Assembly (NCBI RefSeq): GCF_001700505.1
Contig: NZ_MAPV01000070.1
Location: 1 to 41,551 of the forward strand
Reading direction: 5' to 3'
DNA length: 41,551 bases
Origin: Streptomyces mutomycini
GTDB lineage: Bacteria > Actinomycetota > Actinomycetes > Streptomycetales > Streptomycetaceae
Below, one piece after another: positions 24,080 through 31,670 of this stretch. Positions within the stretch are counted from its first letter, which is position 1. Each line of letters begins with the position of its first letter. Both the position numbers and the translations under genes were made by a program. The notes beneath the pieces are model-generated. The model was not told the origin of the DNA and made no database searches. It was given only the letters and a program-made list of their open reading frames with translations.

Positions 24080-24120
24080 CCCTCCCCCGACAGTCCGGCG
24101 GACCCCGCAAGGGGAGGGTC
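24078..24120. terminator. Hairpin upstream of tuf3
   Basis: GACCCTCCCC (24078-24087) is perfectly complementary to GGGGAGGGTC (24111-24120) with a 23-nt loop, and a pyrimidine-rich stretch follows. It could terminate a small upstream transcript or form part of the tuf3 leader, 53 nt before the start codon. Confidence 0.45.
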
Positions 24121-24172
24121 GGCGGGGCCCTGGGGTCTTCTTCTCTCAGCTTCGAATTCCAAGGAACGAGCC

Positions 24173-25342
24173 ATGCCCAAGACGGCATACGTACGCACCA
24201 AGCCGCACCTCAACATCGGCACCATGGGCCACGTCGACCACGGCAAGACCACCCTGACCGCCGCCATCACCAAGGTGCTCAGCGACCGCGGGACCGGCAC
24301 CTTCGTGCCGTTCGACCGGATCGACCGGGCCCCCGAGGAGGCGCAGCGCGGCATCACCATCAACATCTCGCACGTCGAGTACGAGACCGACACCCGGCAC
24401 TACGCGCACGTCGACATGCCCGGCCACGCCGACTACATCAAGAACATGGTCACCGGAGCGGCGCAGCTCGACGGGGCGATCCTCGTCGTCTCCGCGCTCG
24501 ACGGGATCATGCCGCAGACCGCGGAGCACGTCCTGCTGGCCCGTCAGGTCGGCGTCGACCACATCGTCGTCGCCCTCAACAAGGCCGACGCGGGTGACCC
24601 CGAGCTGACCGACCTGGTCGAGCTGGAGGTCCGTGAGCTGCTCTCCGCGCACGGCTACGGCGGCGACACGGTGCCCGTCGTACGGGTGTCGGGCCTCAAG
24701 GCCCTGGAGGGGGACCCGCGGTGGACGGCGTCCATCGAGGGGCTGCTCGACGCGATCGACACGTACGTGCCGATGCCGGTGCGCTACATCGACGCGCCGT
24801 TCCTGCTGTCCGTGGAGAACGTGCTCACCATCACGGGCCGCGGCACGGTCGTCACCGGCGCCGTGGAGCGCGGCACGGTGCGCGTGGGGGACCGGGTGTC
24901 GGTGCTCGGCGCGGACATCGAGACGGTCGTCACCGGCCTGGAGACCTTCGGGAAGCCGATGGAGTCGGCGGAGGCCGGCGACAACGTAGCGCTGCTGCTG
25001 CGCGGGGTCGAGCGCGACCGCGTCCGACGCGGCCACGTGGTGGCGGCGCCCAACAGCGTCACCCCGAGCCGGCGTTTCACCGCGCAGGTGTACGTCCTGT
25101 CGGCCAGGGAAGGAGGCCGCACCACGCCGGTCACCACGGGATACCGGCCGCAGTTCTACATCCGTACGGCGGACGTCGTCGGCGACGTCGACCTCGGCGA
25201 GGCCGCGGTGGCGCGGCCCGGTGACACGGTCACCATGACCGTCGAGCTCGGCCGTGACGTCCCGCTGGAGTCCGGTCTCGGCTTCGCGATCCGCGAGGGC
25301 GGCCGCACGGTCGGCGCGGGCACGGTCACCGGCCTGCTCTGA
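24173..25342 (+). CDS. tuf3: Divergent elongation factor Tu (tuf3 type)
   Basis: The 389-residue GTPase has EF-Tu motifs G-H-V-D-H-G-K-T (19-26), R-G-I-T-I-N in switch I, D-M-P-G-H-A-D-Y (81-88) and N-K-A-D, and all three EF-Tu domains. It delivers aminoacyl-tRNA to the ribosome. It differs from ordinary EF-Tu1 at conserved places: D-M-P-G instead of D-C-P-G, S-A-L-D-G-I-M instead of S-A-T-D-G-P-M, and a C-terminal T-V-T-G-L-L lacking the usual Lys-rich end. Such second copies (tuf3) are known from S. coelicolor and S. ramocissimus and are expressed weakly or under stress. It stands alone here, not beside rpsL/fusA. A role in resistance to EF-Tu inhibitors is possible but not shown by the sequence. 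Confidence 0.9.
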   Translation: MPKTAYVRTKPHLNIGTMGHVDHGKTTLTAAITKVLSDRGTGTFVPFDRIDRAPEEAQRGITINISHVEYETDTRHYAHVDMPGHADYIKNMVTGAAQLDGAILVVSALDGIMPQTAEHVLLARQVGVDHIVVALNKADAGDPELTDLVELEVRELLSAHGYGGDTVPVVRVSGLKALEGDPRWTASIEGLLDAIDTYVPMPVRYIDAPFLLSVENVLTITGRGTVVTGAVERGTVRVGDRVSVLGADIETVVTGLETFGKPMESAEAGDNVALLLRGVERDRVRRGHVVAAPNSVTPSRRFTAQVYVLSAREGGRTTPVTTGYRPQFYIRTADVVGDVDLGEAAVARPGDTVTMTVELGRDVPLESGLGFAIREGGRTVGAGTVTGLL

Positions 25343-25348
25343 GGCCCG

Positions 25349-25390
25349 GGCGCGGCCCGCCTTCCCGACCCCGGGAAGGCGGGCCGCGCC
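25349..25390. terminator. tuf3 terminator
   Basis: Arms 25349-25366 and 25373-25390 are a perfect 18-bp inverted repeat with a 6-nt loop, followed by TTCTCC. It starts 6 nt after the tuf3 stop. Confidence 0.9.
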
Positions 25391-25411
25391 TTCTCCGGCA
25401 GACTGGGGGCC

Positions 25412-26263
25412 ATGGCAGACACAGCTCTCGTACTCGGTGCCGGAGGCGTCACCGGCACGGCCTGGGAAAGCGGCATCCTGCACGGGCTCGCCAAGGCGGG
25501 CGTCGACCTCTCCACCGCGGATCTGATCGTCGGGAGTTCGGCGGGTGCCATCGTCGGGGCGCGGCTCGCCTTCGGACCTGCCGGTATCGGCGACCTCTAC
25601 GAGCGGCAGCTCGCCGCCCCGGAGGGCGACAGGGGGGCGGCGGCCCGGCTCGGCCCCGTCGCCATCCTGCGTTTCGCGAGAGCGGCGCTCTCCTCCCGTA
25701 CGCCCGACGAGTACGGCCGCAGGCTGGGCGCCCTGGCCCGCGACAGCCGGCCCGGAGTGTCCGCGGCCGAGCGGCGGGAAACGATCGCGGGCCTGCTCCC
25801 GTCGCCCGAATGGCCCGAACGGCACCTGCTGGTCACCGCCGTGGACGCGTCCACCGGCGCGCTGCACACCTTCGACAGGACGGGCACGGTCGCGCTCGCC
25901 GACGCCGTCACCGCCAGTTGCGCGGTCCCCGTGGTCTGGCCGGTGGTCGACGCCGGCGGCGGGAGCTGGATCGACGGGGGCGTGCACTCCCCGGCCAACG
26001 CGCATCTCGCTTCCGGCTACGGGCGCGTCGTCGTGATCGCACCCACCGCCACCGGCAGCAAGGTGATCGTCTCGCCCCGCGCACAGGCCGCCGAACTGGA
26101 GGCGGCGGGTGCCCGCGTAGAGGTCATCACCCCGGACGCGGCCACCCGGAAGCCCATCGGCCGCAATTCCCTGGACCCCGCACGCAGGGCCGCGGCGGCC
26201 AGGGCCGGCCTCGCCCAGTCCGCGGCCCACACCGAAGCGGTCGCGGCGGTGTGGACAGGCTGA
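25412..26263 (+). CDS. Patatin-like phospholipase/acyl hydrolase
   Basis: The 283-residue protein shows the patatin fold: N-terminal L-V-L-G-A-G-G-V-T-G (oxyanion hole), nucleophile G-S-S-A-G with Ser43, and the catalytic Asp188 in I-D-G-G. The Ser-Asp dyad is complete. Members hydrolyse acyl esters of phospholipids or other lipids. ATG at 25412 follows a GGGGG run. No signal peptide or membrane anchor is evident, so it is cytosolic or peripherally bound. It follows the tuf3 terminator and precedes the next gene by 40 nt on the same strand, which suggests a two-gene operon. The substrate is unknown. Confidence 0.88.
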   Translation: MADTALVLGAGGVTGTAWESGILHGLAKAGVDLSTADLIVGSSAGAIVGARLAFGPAGIGDLYERQLAAPEGDRGAAARLGPVAILRFARAALSSRTPDEYGRRLGALARDSRPGVSAAERRETIAGLLPSPEWPERHLLVTAVDASTGALHTFDRTGTVALADAVTASCAVPVVWPVVDAGGGSWIDGGVHSPANAHLASGYGRVVVIAPTATGSKVIVSPRAQAAELEAAGARVEVITPDAATRKPIGRNSLDPARRAAAARAGLAQSAAHTEAVAAVWTG

Positions 26264-26303
26264 CCCGGCGGGAGGAGGGACCGGCGCCCGTCACAATGGG
26301 GGA

Positions 26304-27149
26304 GTGAACGAGCCGATACCCGTCATCCGCGAGACCGACTGCGGCACCGCCAGGCTGCTGCCCGACGTCGACCGGGACCGGGCCTGGCTGCTCACGGTCG
26401 ACGGCGCCCCGCAGTCCTACGTCGACCTCGACGAGCCGGAGCACCTCGAATTCGAGTACGTACGCCGGCTCGGCCACGTCGTGGACCGTGCCGGCGCCCC
26501 GGGGGCACCGCTGGACGTGGTGCACCTCGGCGGCGGCGCGCTCACGCTGCCGCGCTACGTCGCGGCGACCCGCCCCGGCTCGCGGCAGGACGTGGCGGAG
26601 GCGGACCGGGGGCTCGTCGAGCTGGTCGGCGAACACCTGCCGCTGCCGGCGGGGGCCGGTGTCACCGTGCACGGCACCGATGCCCGCGGCTGGCTCGAAA
26701 AGGCGGCGGAAGGCTCCGCCGACCTCCTGATCGCCGATGTGTTCGGCGGGGCACGGGTGCCGGCGCACCTCACCTCCGTCGAATACGCGCGGGCCGCCGC
26801 ACGCGTCCTGCGTGCGGACGGCGTCTACGCGGCCAACCTGGCCGACAGCGCTCCCTTCGCCTTCCTGCGGTCACAACTGGCCAACCTCGCTGAGGTGTTC
26901 GACGAGCTCGCCCTCATCGCCGAGCCGGCCGTCCTGCGTGGCCGGCGCTTCGGCAACGCCGTGCTGCTCGCCTCCCGCGCCCCACTCGACATCACCCCGC
27001 TCACCAGGCTGTGCGCCGCAGACGCGTTCCCCGCGCGGGTCGAACACGGTGCGTCGCTCGCCCGGCTCATCGGCGGTGCGAAGCCGGTACGGGACAACGA
27101 GGCCGTGGCCTCACCCGAGCCCCCCGACGGAGCCTTCGGCATCGGCTGA
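26304..27149 (+). CDS. Spermidine synthase-like protein
   Basis: The 281-residue protein has the Rossmann fold of the polyamine aminopropyltransferase family: H-L-G-G-G-A-L-T-L-P-R (motif I), E-A-D-R-G-L-V-E-L and D-L-L-I-A-D-V-F-G-G. It lacks the clear N-terminal tetramer domain and the D-S-S-D/D-P-x-G-P active-site sequence of true SpeE, so real aminopropyl transfer is doubtful; many actinobacterial homologues are simply called spermidine synthase-like. GTG at 26304 is preceded by GGGGGA. Its last 39 bases overlap the 3' end of the convergent MFS gene, so the two could interfere by antisense transcription. It is probably co-transcribed with the patatin gene. Confidence 0.8.
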   Translation: MNEPIPVIRETDCGTARLLPDVDRDRAWLLTVDGAPQSYVDLDEPEHLEFEYVRRLGHVVDRAGAPGAPLDVVHLGGGALTLPRYVAATRPGSRQDVAEADRGLVELVGEHLPLPAGAGVTVHGTDARGWLEKAAEGSADLLIADVFGGARVPAHLTSVEYARAAARVLRADGVYAANLADSAPFAFLRSQLANLAEVFDELALIAEPAVLRGRRFGNAVLLASRAPLDITPLTRLCAADAFPARVEHGASLARLIGGAKPVRDNEAVASPEPPDGAFGIG

Positions 27150-28421
27150 CTTCCGGGACTGCTCCGGCACGCTGACCTTCGCCACCGAGCTGCGGCGCTT
27201 CAGATTCCGTACGCCGGGTACGAACAGCACGCCCGCCGTCACCAGCACGATCAGGGCGGCGCAGCCCCACAGGGCCTCGCTGCGGCCGACGAGCGTCTCC
27301 ACAGGGCCGGCCGCCGCCGTGGCCAGCGGCACCATCGCGACCGAGCCGAACCAGTCGTACGCCGCGACCCGGGACAGCTTGTCCTCGGGGATCTCCTGGT
27401 GGAGGGCCGTCATCCAGGAAACCCCGAACACCTCGATGGCGACCCCCGTCACGAACATCACCGCGCAGAGGCCGGCCACCGGCAGCGGGATGGCGAGCGC
27501 CGCGGAGGGCAGGGCCAGCGGGAAGACGCAGAGCGTCCCGGCCAGCAGCAGCCGCCGGGGTTTCCATCGCATCATCAGCAGCGCACCGCCCAGGGTGCCG
27601 ACGCCGAACGCCGCGAGAGCGAAGCCCCAGGGGCGAGCGCCTCCGAGTTCGTCCCTCGCCACCAGCGGGCCGTACACCGCCTCGGCTGCTCCTACGACCG
27701 CCACGACCACGGAGAACTGCAGCACGACCGCCCACAGCCAGGGGCGTCCGGCGACCTCACGCCAGCCCTCCCGAAGATCGGCGAGCAGCCCGCCGCCCGG
27801 CGCGCGCGGGGGGATGTGGCTCACGTCCAGGAAGGCCCGCAGCGCCCCGGCGACGGCGAACGCCACCGCGTCGACCGCCAGCACCCAGCCCGGGTCCATG
27901 GCCGCGATCATGGCGCCGCCGAGCGCCGCGCCGCCGATGGCCGCGCCGTGCATCGACATGCGGAAGAAGGCGAAGGCGCGGGCCGCCTGTTCCCCGCTGA
28001 CGCTGGAAAGCAGCATGCCCTCGGCAGCCGGACCGAAGAAGGCCTGGCCGGTACCGCAGAGTGCCGTCAGCACCATCATGTGCCACAGCTCGGCGTCCCC
28101 GGTCAGGACCAGCCAGGCGAACACCGCCTGCGAGACGCAGTTGAGCGTGTTGGCCGCCACCATCACCCGGTGACGCGGCAGCCGGTCCGCGACCGCACCG
28201 CCGATGAGCAGGAAGAACACCAGCGGCGCCGTACGCGCGGCGGCCACCAGGCCCACGTCGCCGCTGTCGCCACCCGACTCGAGAACGGCGAACGCCGCCG
28301 CGATCAGAGCGCCGTTGGTGCCAAGGCTCGTGATGATCGCGGCGGCGGTCAGCAGACCGAAGTTGCGGCCTTCCGGCAGGGAGCGGAGAGAGGGCGGGGG
28401 AGAGGGAGCGGCGGAAGTCAC
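27111..28421 (-). CDS. MFS transporter (12 TMS, MFS_3/enterobactin-exporter-like)
   Basis: The 436-residue membrane protein has about 12 hydrophobic helices. Signatures include A-P-L-V-F-F-L-L-I-G-G-A-V-A-D-R-L-P-R-H-R (motif A), G-P-A-A-E-G-M-L-L and a central basic loop. The layout is that of MFS_3 family exporters, some of which move siderophores or drugs; the substrate here is unknown. I chose the GTG at 28421 (V-T-S-A-A-P-S), which gives a normal family length; the same frame stays open much farther upstream but is then only the shadow of the neighbouring gene. Its 3' end overlaps the convergent spermidine synthase-like gene by 39 bp. It lies 68 nt downstream of the membrane-anchored protein gene. 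Confidence 0.85.
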   Translation of the reverse strand: MTSAAPSPPPSLRSLPEGRNFGLLTAAAIITSLGTNGALIAAAFAVLESGGDSGDVGLVAAARTAPLVFFLLIGGAVADRLPRHRVMVAANTLNCVSQAVFAWLVLTGDAELWHMMVLTALCGTGQAFFGPAAEGMLLSSVSGEQAARAFAFFRMSMHGAAIGGAALGGAMIAAMDPGWVLAVDAVAFAVAGALRAFLDVSHIPPRAPGGGLLADLREGWREVAGRPWLWAVVLQFSVVVAVVGAAEAVYGPLVARDELGGARPWGFALAAFGVGTLGGALLMMRWKPRRLLLAGTLCVFPLALPSAALAIPLPVAGLCAVMFVTGVAIEVFGVSWMTALHQEIPEDKLSRVAAYDWFGSVAMVPLATAAAGPVETLVGRSEALWGCAALIVLVTAGVLFVPGVRNLKRRSSVAKVSVPEQSRKSADAEGSVGGLG

Positions 28422-28489
28422 CAGGGGACTATCCCCGCCCCGGCCCCCTCCCGCCAAATGGGGCGGTCCCGGCCGTGCCCGCCGGAGGC

Positions 28490-29524
28490 TCAGGACGTGG
28501 TCCCGGCACCTTCCACGAGGCGCACCGTGCTGAGGATCTTCTGGATGGTCGCGTCCGGGAGTTCGTCGTCGACACCGGCGTTCGCGTAGAGGATCCAGGA
28601 CGAGTACTCGTCCTCGGCGTTCTTGAAGGTGAACGCGATCGACTTGCCGTCGGTGTCGCACTTGTCCTTCTTGGCCAGTCCGCTGGCGGTGGCGGTGACG
28701 AAGCTGCCGGAAAGGCCCGACTTGGTCGTGTACGGCTTGGGCTCGGCGGTCTTGACCTTCTCCTTCGGGTCCTTCTGGGCATAGGCGGCCCAGACCCAGT
28801 TGGCGGCCTCGTTCGTGGCGGCCTCGTCCGTGCTCTTGGCGCCCTGGGCCCCCTTGGTGCCGACACCGGCCAGGCCGGTGTCCTCCTTCTCGCCGTCCTT
28901 GTCCGTGTCGTCGCTGCACCACTTGCTCTTGAAGTAGGCCGGAGCGGAGAAACCGACCGCGGGCGGACCCGTGGGGTCCTTCACGTCCTCGAAGCCCGAG
29001 ATCATTCCGCTGCTCGCGATCTCCCAGTCCCCGGGCACGTCGAACTGCGTGCCCCACTTGGGATTGGTCACGACCTTCCAGCCCGGAATCGTGGGCGCGG
29101 CGTCCTCACCGCCCCGCGGGTTCGCCGCGGGTGAGGACGAGGCGTCGGACTCCTTCGCCGACGGGGACGAGGACTCCTTGCCGTCGGCGACGTCGGAGCC
29201 GCCCTTGTCGTCCTTGTTCATGACGACGACCCCGGTGACGACGGCCGTGATGACGACCGCCGTGGCCGCGAGTACGGCGACGATCGTCGTCTTCTTCCTG
29301 TCGTCCGGCTGCCGGCCGCCGGGACCGCCAGGTACGGCGTACTGCGGCACCGTGGCCTGCTGGTACGGGTTGGGCTGCGGATAGCCCGGCCCCTGCCCCG
29401 GCTGGCCCTGCTGCTGATATCCCTGCTGCTGATAGGGATTCGGCTGTTGGTACCCCGGCTGCTGGTACGGATTCTGGTCCTGCGGGTTCTGCTCGCCCCC
29501 GGGCGGCTGCTGTCCTGGCCACAT
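28490..29524 (-). CDS. Membrane-anchored secreted protein with Gln/Pro/Tyr-rich N terminus
   Basis: The 344-residue protein has three parts. Residues 1-75 are a low-complexity cytoplasmic tail made of repeated P-Y-Q-Q, G-Y-Q-Q and N-P-Y-Q-Q units. Residues 77-101 (T-T-I-V-A-V-L-A-A-T-A-V-V-I-T-A) form a single transmembrane helix after a basic R-K-K. A Ser/Asp-rich linker leads to an extracellular domain of about 200 residues with W-G-T-Q-F-D-V-P, two spaced Cys and a Trp-rich core. This layout is common in streptomycete cell-surface proteins of unknown function. ATG at 29524. It is followed by the MFS gene on the same strand. I cannot assign an activity. Confidence 0.8.
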   Translation of the reverse strand: MWPGQQPPGGEQNPQDQNPYQQPGYQQPNPYQQQGYQQQGQPGQGPGYPQPNPYQQATVPQYAVPGGPGGRQPDDRKKTTIVAVLAATAVVITAVVTGVVVMNKDDKGGSDVADGKESSSPSAKESDASSSPAANPRGGEDAAPTIPGWKVVTNPKWGTQFDVPGDWEIASSGMISGFEDVKDPTGPPAVGFSAPAYFKSKWCSDDTDKDGEKEDTGLAGVGTKGAQGAKSTDEAATNEAANWVWAAYAQKDPKEKVKTAEPKPYTTKSGLSGSFVTATASGLAKKDKCDTDGKSIAFTFKNAEDEYSSWILYANAGVDDELPDATIQKILSTVRLVEGAGTTS

Positions 29525-29593
29525 GGCCAGTAACCATAGAGGGGTGGGGCGGCCACTGCTACGGGCGCCCCTGTGAGGGGATGGTCAAAGACT

Positions 29594-29611
29594 GCTACTC
29601 GCTAGTAACAT
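29594..29611 (+). promoter_or_regulatory. Promoter with overlapping palindrome before thioesterase
   Basis: TAACAT (29606-29611) is a -10-like hexamer 7 nt before the ATG, so the message may be leaderless or nearly so. It overlaps an imperfect palindrome, GCTACTCGCTAGTAAC (29594-29609), with TACT/AGTA arms, resembling a TetR-type operator. I see no clear -35. Confidence 0.4.
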
Positions 29612-29618
29612 CTGTCTC

Positions 29619-30071
29619 ATGAGTACTGAAGAGATGACAGTCGGCGACATCCTGTCCGCGAGCGTCCCCATGGTCCGGACCCTTGGCATCACCTACCTGG
29701 AGACGACCACCGAGCGCGCCGTCCTGTCACTCCCCGACCGCGCCGAGTACCACAACCACCTCGGCGGACCGCACGCCGGAGCGATGTTCACCCTCGCCGA
29801 GTCGGCGAGCGGCGCAATCGTCGTCGCCGCGTTCGGCGACCAGATGTCCCGGGCCGTACCGCTGCCCGTCACCACGGAGATGGCATTCAAGAAGGTGGCC
29901 ATGGGGGATCTCACCGCGACCGCGCTGCTCGGCCGCCCGGTGTCCGAGGTCGTGGCCGAACTGGACGAGGGAAAGCGCCCGGAGTTTCCCGTGACCGTCG
30001 AGATCCGGCGCGGTGACGGCGCCGTCACCAGCGAGATGAGCGTGGTCTGGACGCTGCGTCCGAACCGCTGA
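29619..30071 (+). CDS. Hotdog-fold thioesterase (PaaI/DUF4442-like)
   Basis: The 150-residue protein has a single hotdog fold with the H-L-G-G-P-H-A-G-A segment (HGG-type motif) before the central helix and a long beta-sheet C terminus. Such proteins hydrolyse acyl-CoA or acyl-ACP thioesters, though some DUF4442 members are not shown to be active. ATG at 29619. It stands alone, between the divergent membrane-protein gene and dedA; it is not linked to the biosynthetic locus. Substrate is not readable from sequence. Confidence 0.83.
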   Translation: MSTEEMTVGDILSASVPMVRTLGITYLETTTERAVLSLPDRAEYHNHLGGPHAGAMFTLAESASGAIVVAAFGDQMSRAVPLPVTTEMAFKKVAMGDLTATALLGRPVSEVVAELDEGKRPEFPVTVEIRRGDGAVTSEMSVVWTLRPNR

Positions 30072-30136
30072 CCCGTACCCGCCCCGCGTGGCCCGTGCCA
30101 GGGAGCCGCGCCCGCCGCTTCCGACGTCCGGCCCGG

Positions 30137-30172
30137 TAGGCTGCCCGCCGTGCACCACTCGTGGTGCACGGC
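30137..30172 (+). promoter_or_regulatory. dedA promoter with near-perfect 26-nt palindrome at the start site
   Basis: TAGGCT at 30137-30142 is a good streptomycete -10. Five bases later, 30147-30158 and 30161-30172 form 12-bp perfect inverted arms around TC. The predicted start of transcription falls in the left arm, so a dimeric repressor bound here would block initiation. No regulator gene is beside it. Confidence 0.6.
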
Positions 30173-30200
30173 TGCACATTTCTTACGGGAAGGACCCGCG

Positions 30201-30863
30201 TTGCACGTCCAGGAGTGGCTCGAGACGATCCCCGCGGTCAGCATCTACCTCCTGGTGGGGGTGGTCATCGGACTCGAGAGTCTGGGTATCCCGCTGCCCG
30301 GCGAGATCATCCTCGTGAGTTCGGCGCTCCTCGCCTCCCAGCACGGCGACATCGACCCCGTGGTGCTCGGCGCCTGCGCGTCGGCCGGGGCGATCATCGG
30401 CGACTCGATCGGTTACGCGATCGGCCGCAGGGGAGGCCGCCCGCTCCTGGCCTGGCTCGGAGGGAGGTTCCCCAAGCACTTCGGGGAGCCCCAGATCGCC
30501 CTGGCGGAGAGGTCGTTCACGAAGTGGGGCGTGTGGGCGGTCTTCTTCGGCCGCTTCGTCGCACTGCTGCGGATCTTCGCGGGGCCGCTGGCCGGTGTGC
30601 TGCGCATGCCGTACTGGAAGTTCCTGATCGCCAATGTGCTCGGCGGGATCGTCTGGGCGGGCGGCACCACAGCCGTCATCTACTCGGTGGGAGTCGTCGC
30701 CGAGGCGTGGCTCAAGCGCTTCTCGTGGCTGGGGCTGCTGACCGCCGTGCTGTTCGGTGTGATCTCGATGCTGGTGCTGAAGAACCGCGCCAAGAAGGCC
30801 GCCGAGCAGGCCGACCGCCGGGTGCCCGCGCCGGAGCCGGAGGCGGTGCCCGCGGCCGACTGA
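30201..30863 (+). CDS. DedA family membrane protein
   Basis: The 220-residue polytopic protein has DedA marks: G-L-E-S-L-G-I-P-L-P-G-E near the N terminus, G-D-S-I-G-Y-A-I-G-R, and F-F-G-R-F-V-A-L-L-R-I-F-A-G-P-L-A-G with conserved Arg residues. DedA proteins are linked to lipid flipping (undecaprenyl phosphate or phospholipid recycling) and proton-motive-force homeostasis. I chose the TTG at 30201 because GGAAGGA precedes it at good spacing and the family N terminus starts there (H-V-Q-E-W-L); an upstream GTG at 30150 lies inside the palindrome. The tail is Ala/Glu/Pro-rich. A 23-bp tandem repeat follows the stop. Confidence 0.88.
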   Translation: MHVQEWLETIPAVSIYLLVGVVIGLESLGIPLPGEIILVSSALLASQHGDIDPVVLGACASAGAIIGDSIGYAIGRRGGRPLLAWLGGRFPKHFGEPQIALAERSFTKWGVWAVFFGRFVALLRIFAGPLAGVLRMPYWKFLIANVLGGIVWAGGTTAVIYSVGVVAEAWLKRFSWLGLLTAVLFGVISMLVLKNRAKKAAEQADRRVPAPEPEAVPAAD

Positions 30864-30866
30864 TCC

Positions 30867-30958
30867 GGACCGGCTTGCCGACCCGGTGCGGACCGGCCTG
30901 CTGACGGGGTCCGGACCGGCCTTCCGGCCGGGTGTGGACCGGCGTGGTGCCCCTCGGC
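30867..30958. repeat. 23-bp degenerate tandem repeat, four copies
   Basis: GGACCGGC recurs at 30867, 30890, 30913 and 30936, an exact 23-bp spacing. The rest of each unit is partly conserved (pattern GGACCGGCxTGCxGACxxGG) and decays in the last copy. It fills the gap between the dedA stop and the gamma-CA stop. Confidence 0.8.
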
Positions 30959-30988
30959 CGGCGGCCCGCTCTCCTGGCCCGGTGACCG

Positions 30989-31522
30989 TCAGCCCTCCTG
31001 GTGCGCCTCCCGGTGGGCCTTCGCCAGTTCCACGTAACCCGCCGCGTTGAAGGCGATGCCCTCACGCTCCTCCGCCGTCAGCTCCCGCTTGACCTTGGCG
31101 GGTACGCCGGCGACGAGGGAGCCCGGCGGCACCCGCATCCCCTGCGGCACGAGGGCCTGTGCTGCGATCAGGGAGCCTGCTCCGATGTGCGCCCCGTTGA
31201 GTACGGTGGCGCCCATGCCGACCAGGACGTCGTCCTCGATGACGCAGCCGTGCAGCACGGCGTTGTGGCCGACCGAGACCCGGGCCCCCACCGTCAGCGG
31301 GAAGCCGGGGTCGGTGTGCACGCTGCAGTTGTCCTGGATGTTGCTGTCGGGGCCGAGGGAGATCGGGCCGCCGTCGCCTCGCAGGACGGCGTGGTACCAG
31401 ACGCTTGAGCCCGGGGCCATCGAGACCTCGCCGACGACGACCGAGGTCGGGGCGAGGAAGGCGTCCGGGTCGATGTCCGGCTCCTTGCCGCCGATGCCGG
31501 TGACCAATGCCCGCTCTGCCAT
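30989..31522 (-). CDS. Gamma-carbonic anhydrase family hexapeptide protein
   Basis: The 177-residue protein is a left-handed beta-helix of the gamma-carbonic anhydrase-like group (PaaY/YrdA/CaiE type). Hexapeptide repeats run from V-V-V-G-E-V-S-M through I-G-A-G-S-L-I-A-A. Zn-ligand-type His residues are in C-S-V-H-T-D and G-H-N-A-V-L-H-G. A short C-terminal helix follows. Many relatives bind zinc without proven carbonic anhydrase activity. ATG at 31522 (M-A-E-R-A-L-V-T-G). It is divergent from the acyltransferase gene at 31671 and convergent with dedA. Confidence 0.85.
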   Translation of the reverse strand: MAERALVTGIGGKEPDIDPDAFLAPTSVVVGEVSMAPGSSVWYHAVLRGDGGPISLGPDSNIQDNCSVHTDPGFPLTVGARVSVGHNAVLHGCVIEDDVLVGMGATVLNGAHIGAGSLIAAQALVPQGMRVPPGSLVAGVPAKVKRELTAEEREGIAFNAAGYVELAKAHREAHQEG

Positions 31523-31602
31523 CGCCTGCTCCTCCGGTGGGGTGTGGTGCGCTCGGCGCCCCTTGCTCCGCACGAACCGTAATGGACGGTCACCGCGTCC
31601 CG

Positions 31603-31631
31603 GACAGGTGGGGTGAACATCACAGCCTGTC
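31603..31631. promoter_or_regulatory. Inverted repeat upstream of the acyltransferase
   Basis: GACAGG (31603-31608) and CCTGTC (31626-31631) are inverted arms 17 nt apart, in the gap between the divergent gamma-CA and acyltransferase genes. Possible operator; weak evidence. Confidence 0.3.
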
Positions 31632-31670
31632 GCGCGGAACCCCTCCGGGCGGGCCGACTACCGTGAGCGG

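Larger units (their letters stand above)
23658..24172. other. Intergenic region between thiolase and tuf3
   Basis: This 515-bp stretch holds the divergent starts of the thiolase and tuf3. A possible 40-residue frame and a hairpin are listed separately. Otherwise I see no coding signal or promoter I can support with confidence. Confidence 0.5.

Noticed and set aside
24146..26230. A 694-codon minus-strand frame opposite tuf3 and the patatin gene
   Set aside because: Crosses two well-supported genes and a strong terminator; translation shows no family motif.
28421..29057. Upstream extension of the MFS gene on the minus strand
   Set aside because: The extension is the out-of-frame shadow of the membrane-anchored protein gene; the MFS fold starts at the GTG at 28421.
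29619..30071. Hotdog thioesterase as the missing releasing enzyme of the synthase
   Set aside because: It is 7 kb beyond the cluster's terminator, and the synthase has its own reductive release domain.
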